From positions 164,626 to 228,625 of the forward strand of contig JAAOMT010000222.1 of assembly GCA_016748015.1 (NCBI GenBank): a DNA stretch of 64,000 nucleotides, in the 5' to 3' direction. A program made the position numbers and the translations under genes. The notes beneath the pieces were generated by a model. The model was given only the letters and a program-made list of their open reading frames with translations, was not told where the DNA came from and ran no database searches. This stretch comes from Geosiphon pyriformis (taxonomy: Eukaryota > Glomeromycota > Glomeromycetes > Archaeosporales > Geosiphonaceae). The first letter of the stretch is position 1. Every line of letters starts with the position of its first letter. This document shows positions 11,527 through 21,499 of the stretch, one piece after another.

Positions 11527-13378
11527 TGAGGTACAAAAGAGACTGCAGAACCCGAGCCAGCATACATCTGATTTAACTTCCTCAATACCGAACAAACCGA
11601 AGCTTCGAGAGCCACCAACTTTGACTCCAAGCAGCCCACTTTCGAAGTCAGAATTTTTGAACTACTTGAACCCAAACTTGAGACACCAGAGGAAACTGAA
11701 GAAGGAGGAACAACCACAGAATCAGATTCATCCAAAACCATATCCGAACCAAATATCATATCAACCAAACCAGGAGCAACCAAGGGCTGAAAAAAGGAGA
11801 CAAGAGCCAAGGGCACCAGGGTTAAACTGTCAAGTTTGTTAATAATACCGGACATCTTATCCATGAGAAGTTCCAAAGAGCACTCCAAAGAAGTGAGACG
11901 AGTTTCCAAAATTGAACTAACAGGATCCATAAGAGACGAGTGACCAACCAAACCTGAGACGCCAGGAGAAGAGCCAAAACCAGGACCAGAACCAAAGTGA
12001 GGATTATTAGATGAAGATGCTAGAGAGACAACCTGGGCCCATGACTTGCCACTGAACGCAGCCAGTCTGGAAATAGGCACACTCTTTTTCGCATATAGCT
12101 TGGCCAACTGGAAGTGGTTCTCATTAGAAACAACCTTTTTAAATGACTTGGAAAGTTTAGGAGAATGTGAGATCTCAGCATTACACTCCAGAACAGAATG
12201 ACCAAGTTTCCCATACCGTTCACACTGAACCAGGTCCAATCTAGTCCAAGAAAGTTTCACCCCACCAAAAACAGGCTCCATACGAAATGCAGACTCCAAA
12301 TCCTTGTCATTTTTAAAACAAACCACAGCACAACGAACCCTATTACTAGTGTCTAAGGATCAATTTATGACACAAGTTTTTCCACCAGCCCCTGCCAAAA
12401 GATTGCCAAGATCATGAGCCGTTGTTCCCACCGGCAAAGTAAACAAAAGTCCCCTATACCGATCTCTAGATGTCCACGTCTCACGATCCTTTATAGCTTT
12501 GGCCACATGCACAGAATCTTTCCCAATTAAGAATGACCACTTAGCTGCCAACTGATCTGCCTAACTCGATTCAGCAAACTTCATTACAGCCTTCTGTCAC
12601 AGCCCAATGAGTTGCAATCAGATCGACACCACTTGACCAAATTCGGACACTGCGGCAATGATCATTTTTTTTGGCATATCCATGAGAATTTCTTTGATAA
12701 CTATGGCCTAATTTAAACAAACTCCTTGTCTCTTAAGATTGCTGTTTACCATGATGTCATTTTCCCTGGCCAATAAAGTGGTCTTTTCTATGCTTTCTGA
12801 CGAAGTAAACGTCGATCTAATGATCCCTTCAAATTTTGAGGGGGTAGTGGCCCCCCCAAAACCATTGATTCGTGAAAACAATTTCCTTATAACCTGAGTT
12901 TTAGTCGTCGCTGATTTCCCTTCCACAGCCAAAAGATTGATGTCCAAAGCAAAAGATTTCTTCACAGCTATCTCCACCTGAGTTTTAACAATTTTGGAGT
13001 TCACCCACACCTTTTCCAAAGAGAAAGACAAACGGAGGAGGGGAGGGGGGGGGGAAGAGAAATTTTCTCCTCATCATCCATGTCATAATTAATAGAGCCG
13101 AGAGGAGAACTGATAGCTGCACCAGTATTGAAATGCTTTGCATCGGGCATATTCATTTGGGAGTCAGAAGTGCTTTTACCATCAGAGATTCCTCCATCCA
13201 TATCCATGCTAACAAAATGCCTGTCCACACAAACAGACCTACCATCCTTGAGACTTATATCTGCACTTGAAACTTTAATATTACCAAGAGACTTTTTGAC
13301 TTTCTGAGTTGAACCTCCACCAACTGAACCAGCGGTCGAGACTCTGGCTAACCTTTTCTTAGCTCCAGGCCCACTCAT
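11523..13378 (-). pseudogene. LINE A ORF1: RNA-binding protein with CCHC knuckle
   Basis: The ATG at 13378 opens a basic N-terminus (MSGPGAKKRLARV). One frameshift occurs at the G-tract near 13041-13052; the rest to 11523 is one frame with four stops (12708, 12599, about 12557, 12360). After the shift come the conserved FALDINLLAVEGKS and NGFGGATTPSKF blocks, an RRM-like stretch around the stop at 12599, and LFTLPVGTTAHDL...GGKTCVIN. A CCHC knuckle follows in which the second Cys has become Tyr (CERYGKLGHSVLEC). The C-terminal third is Ser-rich with heptad-like LExxLELL segments that could form a coiled coil. Proteins of this type coat the element RNA. The last codons overlap ORF2 by four bases. 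Confidence 0.85.
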
Positions 13379-13513
13379 AGTGGCAGCCAGTTTAACAACA
13401 AAGGGGTTTGTTTCTTGTGAAATAGTGGAAGACAGTATGCAAAATAGAAAAAACTTCTTTTTTAAAAATTTGGCTCTTTTTGAGGAATTTGGGACAAAAG
13501 AAAGAAAGAAGTT
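13379..13513 (-). promoter_or_regulatory. LINE A 5' leader with conserved pyrimidine-rich box
   Basis: On the minus strand, a box that begins CTTCTTTC, continues through a CCAAATTCC-like core and AAAAAGAGCC, and ends in AAGTTTTTT is shared with the 5' ends of B (14428-14495), C (21382-21450) and D (28294-28356). Conservation at the extreme 5' end of four copies suggests they are full length and that this is the internal promoter region. That function is inferred. Confidence 0.6.
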
Positions 13514-13529
13514 TCTTATATTTTATTTT

Positions 13530-14011
13530 AAGAATAAATTTTAATTTTACTATTTTATATTAATATTTTGAAATTGATTAATTATTAATTTTAGTAATTA
13601 TTAGTATTTCCAAATTTGAATCTAATGTAATTTTCTTAAATATATTTTTTATTTTTTTTGTTTGTTTGTTTTTTTGTTTTTTTTGTTTTTTTTATAAATA
13701 ATCTATAATTAAGATTTTTTATAGAAAAATTAACTTTTATAGCAAAGTAACTACATATTAATTAAAAAGTTTCCAAATAAAATTTTTTTATAAAAAAATT
13801 AACTTTTACTGTAAAGTAACTACACAAAATAATTGATACAAAATTGGCTATTTTATTATAACTCCAATAATATATACAATTTAAAGTATAAAAAATATTT
13901 TGAAAAAAAAATTAGTTTATTAAAGATTTATTAACTTTTACTAAACAGCAGAATTAACAGCAAAATAATATTAATAACATTAAAAAAAAAATAGAAAAAT
14001 TTTTAATAATA
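13530..14011 (+). repeat. Decayed 3' LTR of gypsy relic 1 (R/U5 portion)
   Basis: The stretch follows the second half of the E/F LTR in order. TTTTGAAATTGATTA at 13567 matches 51420. The two AGTAACTACA-type segments at 13747 and 13817 match 51607 and 51680. GAATTAACAGCA at 13951 matches 51800, and the copy ends near the position of the terminal TAACA. About the first half of the LTR (U3), the extra ORF and the polypurine tract are absent between the relic body (ending 6700) and this piece. It therefore marks the right end of relic 1 beyond LINE A. Confidence 0.7.
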
Positions 14012-14427
14012 ATATATATTTAAATATTTTAGAAATTAGAAGTTTTAATTTTAAAAAACAAGAAAAACAGAAGTTTTAATACATAATATTTTATTTATTT
14101 AAATTTTAAAAACACTTAATTTATGAAAAAATACACAATATTTTTAATATATTTTTATATTAAATTTAAATTTTTTTCTAAACTTGATTTTTTAAGTTGT
14201 GTTTAATAATATTTTTAAATCTGATCTATTTAATATTATTTGTATTTTTATAATTAAACTTTTAATAATTTTTATTATACTGTCTTTTTATAGTATAAAA
14301 TACAAAATCTAAAAAATCTTTTAATTTAATTAAAACACAAATAATTTAATAGTCTATTAAAAAAAATTTCTGTATATTTAATATACTATAAACAATTATT
14401 ATATTAATTAATAAAAACAAAAAAAAA
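14012..14427. other. AT-rich spacer with no recognisable feature
   Basis: About 415 bases of A/T-dominated sequence between the relic LTR and LINE B. I see no open frame, no repeat of note and no similarity to the LINE or gypsy bodies. It also separates the head-to-head 5' ends of LINE A (minus) and LINE B (plus). Confidence 0.6.
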
Positions 14428-14563
14428 ACTTCTTTCTCTCTTTCGTCCAAAATTCCCAAAAAAGAGTCAAAAGTTTTTTTGAAAGAAGTTTTTTACCATT
14501 CAGTATGATAAATCAAAACTATTTTTCGATTACAAGGCCACTGTTGGCTCTGTTATTGCTGTT

Positions 14564-16363
14564 ATGAAGAAGACTACCAAAGTTTCTGGTTTTGAAGATG
14601 GTTTTAAGACAGTCGTGTCGAGGAAAAAGAGAAAGGGTGGTGTATTGGCAAAGAGTGTTGATAATAGAGAGGTTGCTGATAAAGTTCTTGGTAATTGTTC
14701 ATGGAGTTCTGAGGCGGGTGACACTACTAAATCTGAGAGTATTAACATGGAGGAAAAGTGCTTGGTTGAGGAAACCAGTGTTGACTATGGTGAGAATGGT
14801 GCTTTCGCAGAAGGGGATCCTGATCAAACGCCTAAGAATTTGCGTATAAAGACCAAAAAGGTGTTAAGAAAGTCTCTGGGTGTGATTGATTATGGTACTG
14901 TCAATACAGACAATGACATGTTGAACAGTTCCTTCTTTCTCTCACCCCCTTTGTCTATCAAACTATCCATTCAAGTGTTTGTTCACAAATCCTTTGTTTT
15001 GAATATTGACCTTGTGGCTGTTGCTGAGAAATTATCTCAGAAAAAATTGAACTTTGTCAAAAAAATTTTTTCAGGTGTGAATGGTTTTGGGGGGGCCTCT
15101 ACTCCCTCAAAATTTGGTGAAATCATCTGGGCATCTTTCACTTCCGAAAAAGCAATGATGGCAGCTGCTCAATTGGCAAATGATCATGGTGTTGTGGTAA
15201 ACACCAATTTTAAGTGCCCCATCAACAATCGTACGAATTGGACAATTGTGTTAAAAAAAATTCCTGTGGAAACTTCCATCGAGACAATGCGTGTAGCCAT
15301 TTCTGAATTTGGGCTTATTAAGTCAATCAAAATGCAGTTGGTGGGTCTATAGCAAAAGGCGATCATTGAATTGGAGGATCAAATTCAGGCTAATCTCTTG
15401 GCGGCTAAGTGGTCTGTCCTTATTGGGAAAGATGCAGTGCGTGTAGTCCAGGCTGATGTTGACAAACAAACATGGAATGCCAGAGATGAGTTCAGGGCTT
15501 TGTTTTACACTCTCCTTATGGGCATTACTGCTCATGATCTTTGGGACTTCATTGGTTCAGTTGGTGGGAAAACATGTGTTATTGAATGCAGCTCTGTCAG
15601 TTATGTCCGAGCATGCTGTGCCACTGTGTGCTTCAATTCTGAAGGTAGTCTTATTTAGGCAATGGCAAACACTCCTGTTATAAAAGGCATTGGTCTCCGA
15701 TGGTCTCGGTTAACCACTGCACTGTGCTCAATTTGCAGAAATTCTGGTCATACATCTCTCACTTGTTGTACTGCTGGTGTGTCCTCAAGTTTTAGGAGCA
15801 AGAGAGCTCCTCTTTCAGCTTAGGATCAGCTCCGTCTGGCTAAGATATATGAAAAAAAATCTGCCCCCATTTCCCGTCCTTTGGCTTTTGGTGGAAAAAC
15901 TTGGGCCTCTGTGGTTGGTAAACCATTCCCATTAGTGTCATTTAGTGGTTCAGCTTAATCTGGTTCCATATCTTATGGTAAATCTCTCCCAACTGTTAGT
16001 GGTGAATTGGAAAACTGTTTGAAGAATATTGAGAGCAGTCTTGTCAGCCTTGCGGGACAAATTGGTAAGTTGGCTAAGAGATTAGACTCATTCGTGCTGG
16101 CAGTTTTCCAGCCTAGTCCTGAATGTCAGCTGCCAGTAACCTCCCCATCACAGAATCAAGGGGAGAATATAGTGATGGAAGTGGATTCGGGTGATGCCAC
16201 TAGTGACAAGACTGCTGCCGTTCTTGGTTCAACTGCCTCATCTGAGGTTGTGAAATTGGAAAACATGTTGAAGAGTCTTTCTGCTTTAGTCATGAGCCTA
16301 TTGGTGCGCTTGGATGGTTTGGTTTTGGCTGGTGGTGCTCTTCCTCTACCTTATTCTCAATGA
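14564..16363 (+). pseudogene. LINE B ORF1: RNA-binding protein with RRM-like region and CCHC knuckle
   Basis: One frame of 600 codons with four stops (15350 TAG, 15656 TAG, 15821 TAG, 15956 TAA). I start at the ATG at 14564; compared with LINE A the original start lies slightly upstream and has been lost. Features: a Lys/Arg-rich N-terminus; FVLNIDLVAVAEK and NGFGGASTPSKF blocks; an RRM-like TIVLKKIPVETSIETMRVAI with FGLIKSIKMQLVGL around residues 225-262; then a stop at a conserved Trp. LFYTLLMGITAHDL follows, an intact CSICRNSGHTSLTC knuckle lies near 15729-15770, and a C-terminal part has KxLDSF and LKSLSALVMSL heptads. Role: RNA-binding ribonucleoprotein component. It overlaps ORF2 by ATGA at 16360-16363. 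Confidence 0.85.
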
Positions 16364-19300
16364 GTGGTCTGATATGGAAGATTGCTACGTGTAATGTTCG
16401 TGGGTTGAACAATCCTGCGAAGCAAAATAATGTCATTTGTTGGCACAGAGATATGAACAATTTGGTTTCAATTGTTACTGAGACAAAGTTAAAAGATAGA
16501 GTTCGGCCTTGGATTGCTAATAAATTTGATGGTGTTTGGGTCTTCATTTCTAGTTTGGATTCTGATTACCTTGGTTCTGGTGTGGCGATCATTATGAACA
16601 ACACTCTGGTGAAACATGTATATAAAGTTGTTGAGGTTTCTGGACAACTTTTGTCTGTCAAGTTGCTCTTCAGAAATAAGCTCTCAGTGTTGATTCTGGG
16701 TTTGTATGTGGGTGCTTCAGTGTCCGCGCGCTTCTCACAAGTGGATGAGATAAACTCTTTGATTGTTAAAGCTGTTAATGAGTCATCTTTTGTGATATTG
16801 GGTGGCGATTTCAATGAAGATGACTCTCACAGGTGTGCTAGTTTCAGGAAATGTTTTGATTTGGGTTTGGTCAATGCCTTGGGAGAGAGTTCATTTGAGA
16901 AGAATGTGACTTGGACCAATTCTCGAGGAGTGGCCAAGATTATTGATTACGTGTTTATGTCATTGAGCTTGGTCAACGCAATCTTAGATCGAAGTGTAAT
17001 CGGGGTTGATAAATATTTCGATACTAATCATAGGGCTGTTGCTGTTTCCATGGGCCTGGGTGGTCTCTTGGACATTAATTTGATGTTCCTTCACAAGCAG
17101 GCAAATAAGGATCAGTGGAAGTTCAATTTTAAGGATGCTACGGCTGCCAAATGGGCTGCATTCAAGGAATCTTCTGCTGCCACCGCAGTGATGTTTAAGT
17201 GTGAGTTTGATGCTGCTCTATTGTTTCTGGATCTGGATGCTATATGGGATGTCATCTGCAAAATTGTGTACTTATTAGCAAGTAATATTTTCAAAAAAAA
17301 ATGGTTCAAGGGTTATGATAATGTGTTTACTAAGAAATCTTCTAAGTTTCACAAGCTAGAACTTTTGGTGTCTAAACTAGTTAAAGCATCACGTTTAGTT
17401 TCTTCTGAGAAATTTGTTGCACTACTGAGTATGTGGAATTCGTTGGACACTGCAAATGCTTCTGTGGTGGAGTCTCTTTTTCTTTCGGAGTCGCATTTTA
17501 AGGTCATAAGATCTGTCTTGTTCAGAGTCAGGAAGTTGTATCATTTCTCTAAATTGTCCAAGTCAAAGCATGCTGAAGAATCTCGTATCAGATCAGCAGT
17601 TAGTAGGAGGATGGAAAGTTTTGAGGTAGATAAAGATCATACAATTAGGAGTGTGCTAGAGCGTCTCTTTTGCAAGATGGTATTGAATTATTTGGTTGTC
17701 GATAATGAACTGGTTTTGGATCCTAGTTTGGTTAAATCTAAGGTGAATATTATTATGGAAGGCTGGACCAGAAAACGTGAGTTGGTTGCTGATGTTTCTG
17801 ATAATTGGTGTCACCAGTACCAACCTTTGGAGTACGTATTTGATGAGGTATTTTCGAGAATAATGGACCCTATTAGTTTTGTTGAGTTGCTTGGTGTTGT
17901 GTCAGACTTGCCTAATGATAAAGCTGCTGGTTTGTCTGATATTTTGAATGAGCTTTGAAAGCATTGTGACGAATTGGTTTTGGATATGTTGTTGGTGCTC
18001 TTGAACTCTTGTTTGCTCCATAAGTCAGTTCCTGGTCCTTGGAGGGAAGCTTGGGTGTCTATGATCCCCAAATCTTATGAGTGGAAAGGAGTTCTTACGA
18101 ACACCCGACTCATTGCTTTGATTGAAACTGCTCATAAGATCCTTTCAAAGATCCTTTCAGACAAGATTTCTTTGGCATGCAATACACACAATGTTCTCCG
18201 CAGGGACAATTTTTCTGTTTTGAAGGGCACGATGACACAGTCTCCTATCTTTGCTGTCGGCTCTGTGGTTAAGGATGCTCTGGAAAAGAACTGTAAGCTT
18301 TGGCTGGTATTGCAGGACATAAAGAAGGCCTATAATTCTGTTGGCTGGGAGCATTTGAAAAGGAGTCTAATTAGGATTAAGATGTGTGGCAGGTTCATTC
18401 GATTTTTTGGTGGTATTCACAATAACCGAGTCAACCGAGTAATGACTGACTTTGGCTTAACTGATAGTTATTAAGTCCATGATGGTCTCGATCAAGGGGA
18501 AGTGTTTTCACCTCTTCTCTGGCATATATTTTATGATTTTCTTTTGTGTGAAGTCAAGAGACAAGAAGAATTTTGTGGATATAGGTTGAATTTTCATTTT
18601 ATTGCTAAAACTAGCCGCGTTGAACCTCAAGCTGGTTTTTCTTCTTTCTTTGCGGCTGGTGCTTTTGTGGACAATATTATTTGGGTCGGCTGCAGTCAGG
18701 CTGCAACACAACACATTCTCAATGTTGCTAGTGAATTTTTTAGAATTAATGATATTTCAATTAACAATGACAAAATGGTGGCAATTCCCATTAACTGTAA
18801 GATTGTAAGCCCCTTTCTGACAATCAGTGATTCACCAATTTCTATTGCCAAGAAAGGGAAACCTCACTGGTATTTGGGCATCTTTTTGTCTACGGATGGC
18901 TTGTCAAAACCCAGTTTGGCCAAGGCGCATTCGGATGTCTGGTTTTTCACCAATCTCGTTCTGAAAAAGACCATTTCTGATAAGCAGTTCTTGTATTTGG
19001 TTTCGGCAGTTCTTCAACTCATCATCAGTTATAGAATGCAGTTTAGTTTTGTTCCACTTAGTGTTTGCTGTAAATGGGACACTCTAATTTGTAAAGGCTT
19101 CAAATCCAAGGCAGGTCTTCCTTTGGACTTTCCCAATGATGCTCTTCATCATCCATCTCTTTATGGCTTAAAGACTTTTGAGCAGATTCAAGCTGAGAGT
19201 AAGTCGGCATCCATAGTGTGTTTTGCCAATACTGTTGAAATCCTGGGTTGGTTGTTTTTCCATAGGTCTCATGACTTATAGACTTTGAGCTGGTGTCCTG

Positions 19301-21051
19301 TGCACCCTTTGGTCTCCCCAGTTTGTTTAAAATTAAATCCCTTGAACAATTTTCTGGTGAGTGTGGTTCGTATTTTTGCCGACTGCAGCTTATCTTTTAG
19401 TAGTTCTGGCCTCAGTGCATTCCGATTCTTCCATGGAACTCCCATGTCTTTGGTTCTTGGGGAGGTAAAATTCTCTAGGTGTTTCTCCTCACTTCGGTGG
19501 TATGGAATTGTTTTTGTGAAACAATTGCATCAATACAATGGTGGTGTTTTTAACTGGAAGATTTTCAAGTGTTGGAAAAGGCTGGATCCGCGTGGCCCCA
19601 TTTCTAATTGGTTTGGTGTCTCTGTTGGTTATCTTGGTGGTACAGGGTCATCTTTTTCTGTTCATGGCTGTTTGGTGGGCATTTTTTCTGCTCCTAGTGT
19701 CTTGGAATCTACTGATTTTGATTTGGTTTGTAATCGTTTGTTGGGATTGGGTGCTGATAGCCTTTTGGTTTATACTGATGGATCCTTGGCTGGTTTGAGC
19801 ACTCTCAATGTTAAATCAGATGTGACGGTTTTCTTTGATGATATTAATATGGGTTTAGGTGTTAAGGTTTCGGGTTTGTTGTCATCTACTTTGGTGAAAT
19901 TGCAAGCTATTGCACTTGCTCTCGAGTGTGTTCCTGCGGTTAGCAAAGTTAGCTTATTTTCAGATAATCAGGCCGTATTGGACGCTTGCAGGTCGGAATT
20001 GGGTTTTGCACATCCGGATTTTCAGAATAGTTGTTGGGTGGAGCACCATCATATTGCTGGTCTTGTTCATGCTAAGAGGTTGGATGTCAGCTGGTATAAG
20101 GTTAAAGGACATTCTGGTGTTATAGGTAATGACCAGGCTGATGATCTGGCTGGTTGTGCGGCTCTTTCTAATTTTGTTCTTTCCTCCTGGCTGGATGAGC
20201 AGTTTATCCTGGCTGGTGATAGTCCGGTTTCAGGTAATTCTAGACATTTTGTGCATGACATTTATTGGTCCATTCATTGTTCGTGTTGGGGTTTTAGTTC
20301 AGGTAATAGGGTTGTCGCTGGCAAATTGCTCACAGATATTGATTGGCACAGATTCTTTTCTGTCTGGCATCCCAATTCACACATGGCTGCTGGCTTCACC
20401 AGTATTCAGACCGCTGGCTTGCACATGTATTTTATGAAAGCTCTGCATCATAGACTGCCTGTGGCCGTTCACAAACGCTTTTATGATAGGAGTTACCCTA
20501 GTGTGGTTTGCTTGTTTTGTGGAAGTGTGGAGGTTTCGGACCATGTTTTTTTTTGTGATTCTGACTTTGCTAATTGTGATTGGCTGCTTGGTAATTTTGT
20601 GGTTAAATGAGAAGGCATTTCTGGCCTTCATGGCCCTTCTTCTCACGTGCTGCAAACTCTTTCTTTGTGTATTCTTGACACTTCGGTCTGTGTTGCTCTA
20701 TGCAAAGGCTTTGTTTTTAATGATTGGTTTTTTGAGGTGGTTTCTGTTTTTGGTGACCTGAAACTTACTGGTGCAAAAATTGTGGACTTTGTCCGTAATT
20801 TTTGTCTAGCTTTTAAAGATGAAGTTTGGTTGGTCCATGTCAAACATTGTGCCTTTATGGAAAAGCATGGGTTAATTCCTCGAGATGGTTCTGTGCCAGT
20901 TTCTATTTCTGGTTTGTCTTCCCTGTATTTGGCTGGAGTTGTCAGATTGTTGGGTATTGATGATTCATTGAGCATTAGGTTTGGTTTGTGCAAATTTAGT
21001 TTGTTCATTTCAGGCGCTTTAGATGCAGTTTCTGTTCATATAGGTGTATAG
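16360..21051 (+). pseudogene. LINE B ORF2: endonuclease - RT - RNase H polyprotein with four in-frame stops
   Basis: 1564 codons in one frame. Endonuclease residues: N12, E41, D150 and N152 (GGDFNED), D196 (IDYVF), H224. RT: motif A LQDIKKAYNSV with D653, motif B GLDQGEVFSPLLW about 709-721, motif C FVDN with D771 followed by N772 where Asp is expected. RNase H: YTDGS D1140, Lys1180 where the family has Glu, D1202, GHSG H1251 and D1261. A C-terminal finger is C1384-x2-C1387-x7-H1395-x3-C1399. The last 120 residues are the conserved extension (WLVHVKH, FMEKHGLIPRDGS, RLLGI). Stops are at 17956 (Trp to TGA), 18472 (TAA), 19279 (Gln to TAG) and 20608 (Trp to TGA). Both polymerase and RNase H active sites carry damage, so the copy is dead. 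Confidence 0.93.
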
Positions 21052-21195
21052 TGTTGTTCTGATTGGTCTGAGTGGCTAGTTATGTGTAGAAAGTGCATGA
21101 TTCATGCCTAATTTAGATCAATTATTTGATGTATAGCTTTAGGTTGTGTTTGGATTTCACTCAATAAATGTATAAAAAAAACAAAAAAAAACAAA
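21052..21195 (+). other. LINE B 3' untranslated region and A-rich tail
   Basis: Begins at TAGTGTTGT right after ORF2 and contains GGTCTGAGTGGCTAG, TGTGTAGAAAG, TTTAGATCA, a GATGTATAG box and CACTCAATAAA, then A-rich sequence. Shared in order with A, C, D and G. Confidence 0.8.
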
Positions 21196-21499
21196 ACCAA
21201 AACAAAGTTAATAGTTTTTTTAACTTTATAAAAATTTATTCATGTAAAATTCTTAATAAAAAACTTTTTATAAGTAAGTTAACTAAATTAAAATTCAAAC
21301 ATTTCTTAAAATTAACATTATATTTAGTATTATTTTCATTAAAATTACTTCTATTTTTCAAACACTATTAAAAATAGTACAAAAATTTCTTTCTCTCTTA
21401 TCTCCACAAATCTCCAAAAAGCGTATTTTCTGAAAAAAAAGTTTTTTTGTTTTTTTTAGTCTGTATCAATATTTTTTACCTAATAATAACCCATTTTTT

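Larger units (their letters stand above)
6701..13513 (-). mobile_element. LINE A (I/Tad-like non-LTR retrotransposon), nearly full length
   Basis: On the minus strand the order is a 5' leader (13513-13379), ORF1 (13378-11523), ORF2 (11526-6838), a 3' untranslated region (6837-6715) and an A-tract (seen as T at 6714-6701). The length (6.8 kb) and the boundaries agree with LINE B and C. It sits between the body of gypsy relic 1 and that relic's 3' LTR remnant, so it was inserted into the relic. Of the copies it has the least damaged ORF2 together with B. I could not find a target duplication in the AT-rich flanks. Assignment to an I/Tad-like group rests on the ORF1 CCHC knuckle and the endonuclease-RT-RNase H order. 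Confidence 0.9.
14428..21195 (+). mobile_element. LINE B (I/Tad-like non-LTR retrotransposon), full length
   Basis: Order: 5' leader with the shared CTTCTTTCTCTC box, ORF1 (14564-16363), ORF2 (16360-21051), a 3' untranslated region shared with the other copies, and an A-rich tail ending in AATAAATGTAT and several A-runs. With LINE A it is one of the two best-preserved copies: ORF2 has only four stops and no frameshift. LINE C begins about 190 bases after its tail in the same orientation. Confidence 0.92.

Noticed and set aside
13036-13056. Programmed frameshift at the G-tract in LINE A ORF1
   Set aside because: Copies B and C are in frame across this point, and only A has the long tract. It is a private indel or a sequencing error.
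6701-14427. Target-site duplications for LINEs A, B, C and D
   Set aside because: Flanks are so A/T-rich that several short matches are possible; none is convincing. Only element G gave one supported by an alignable empty site.
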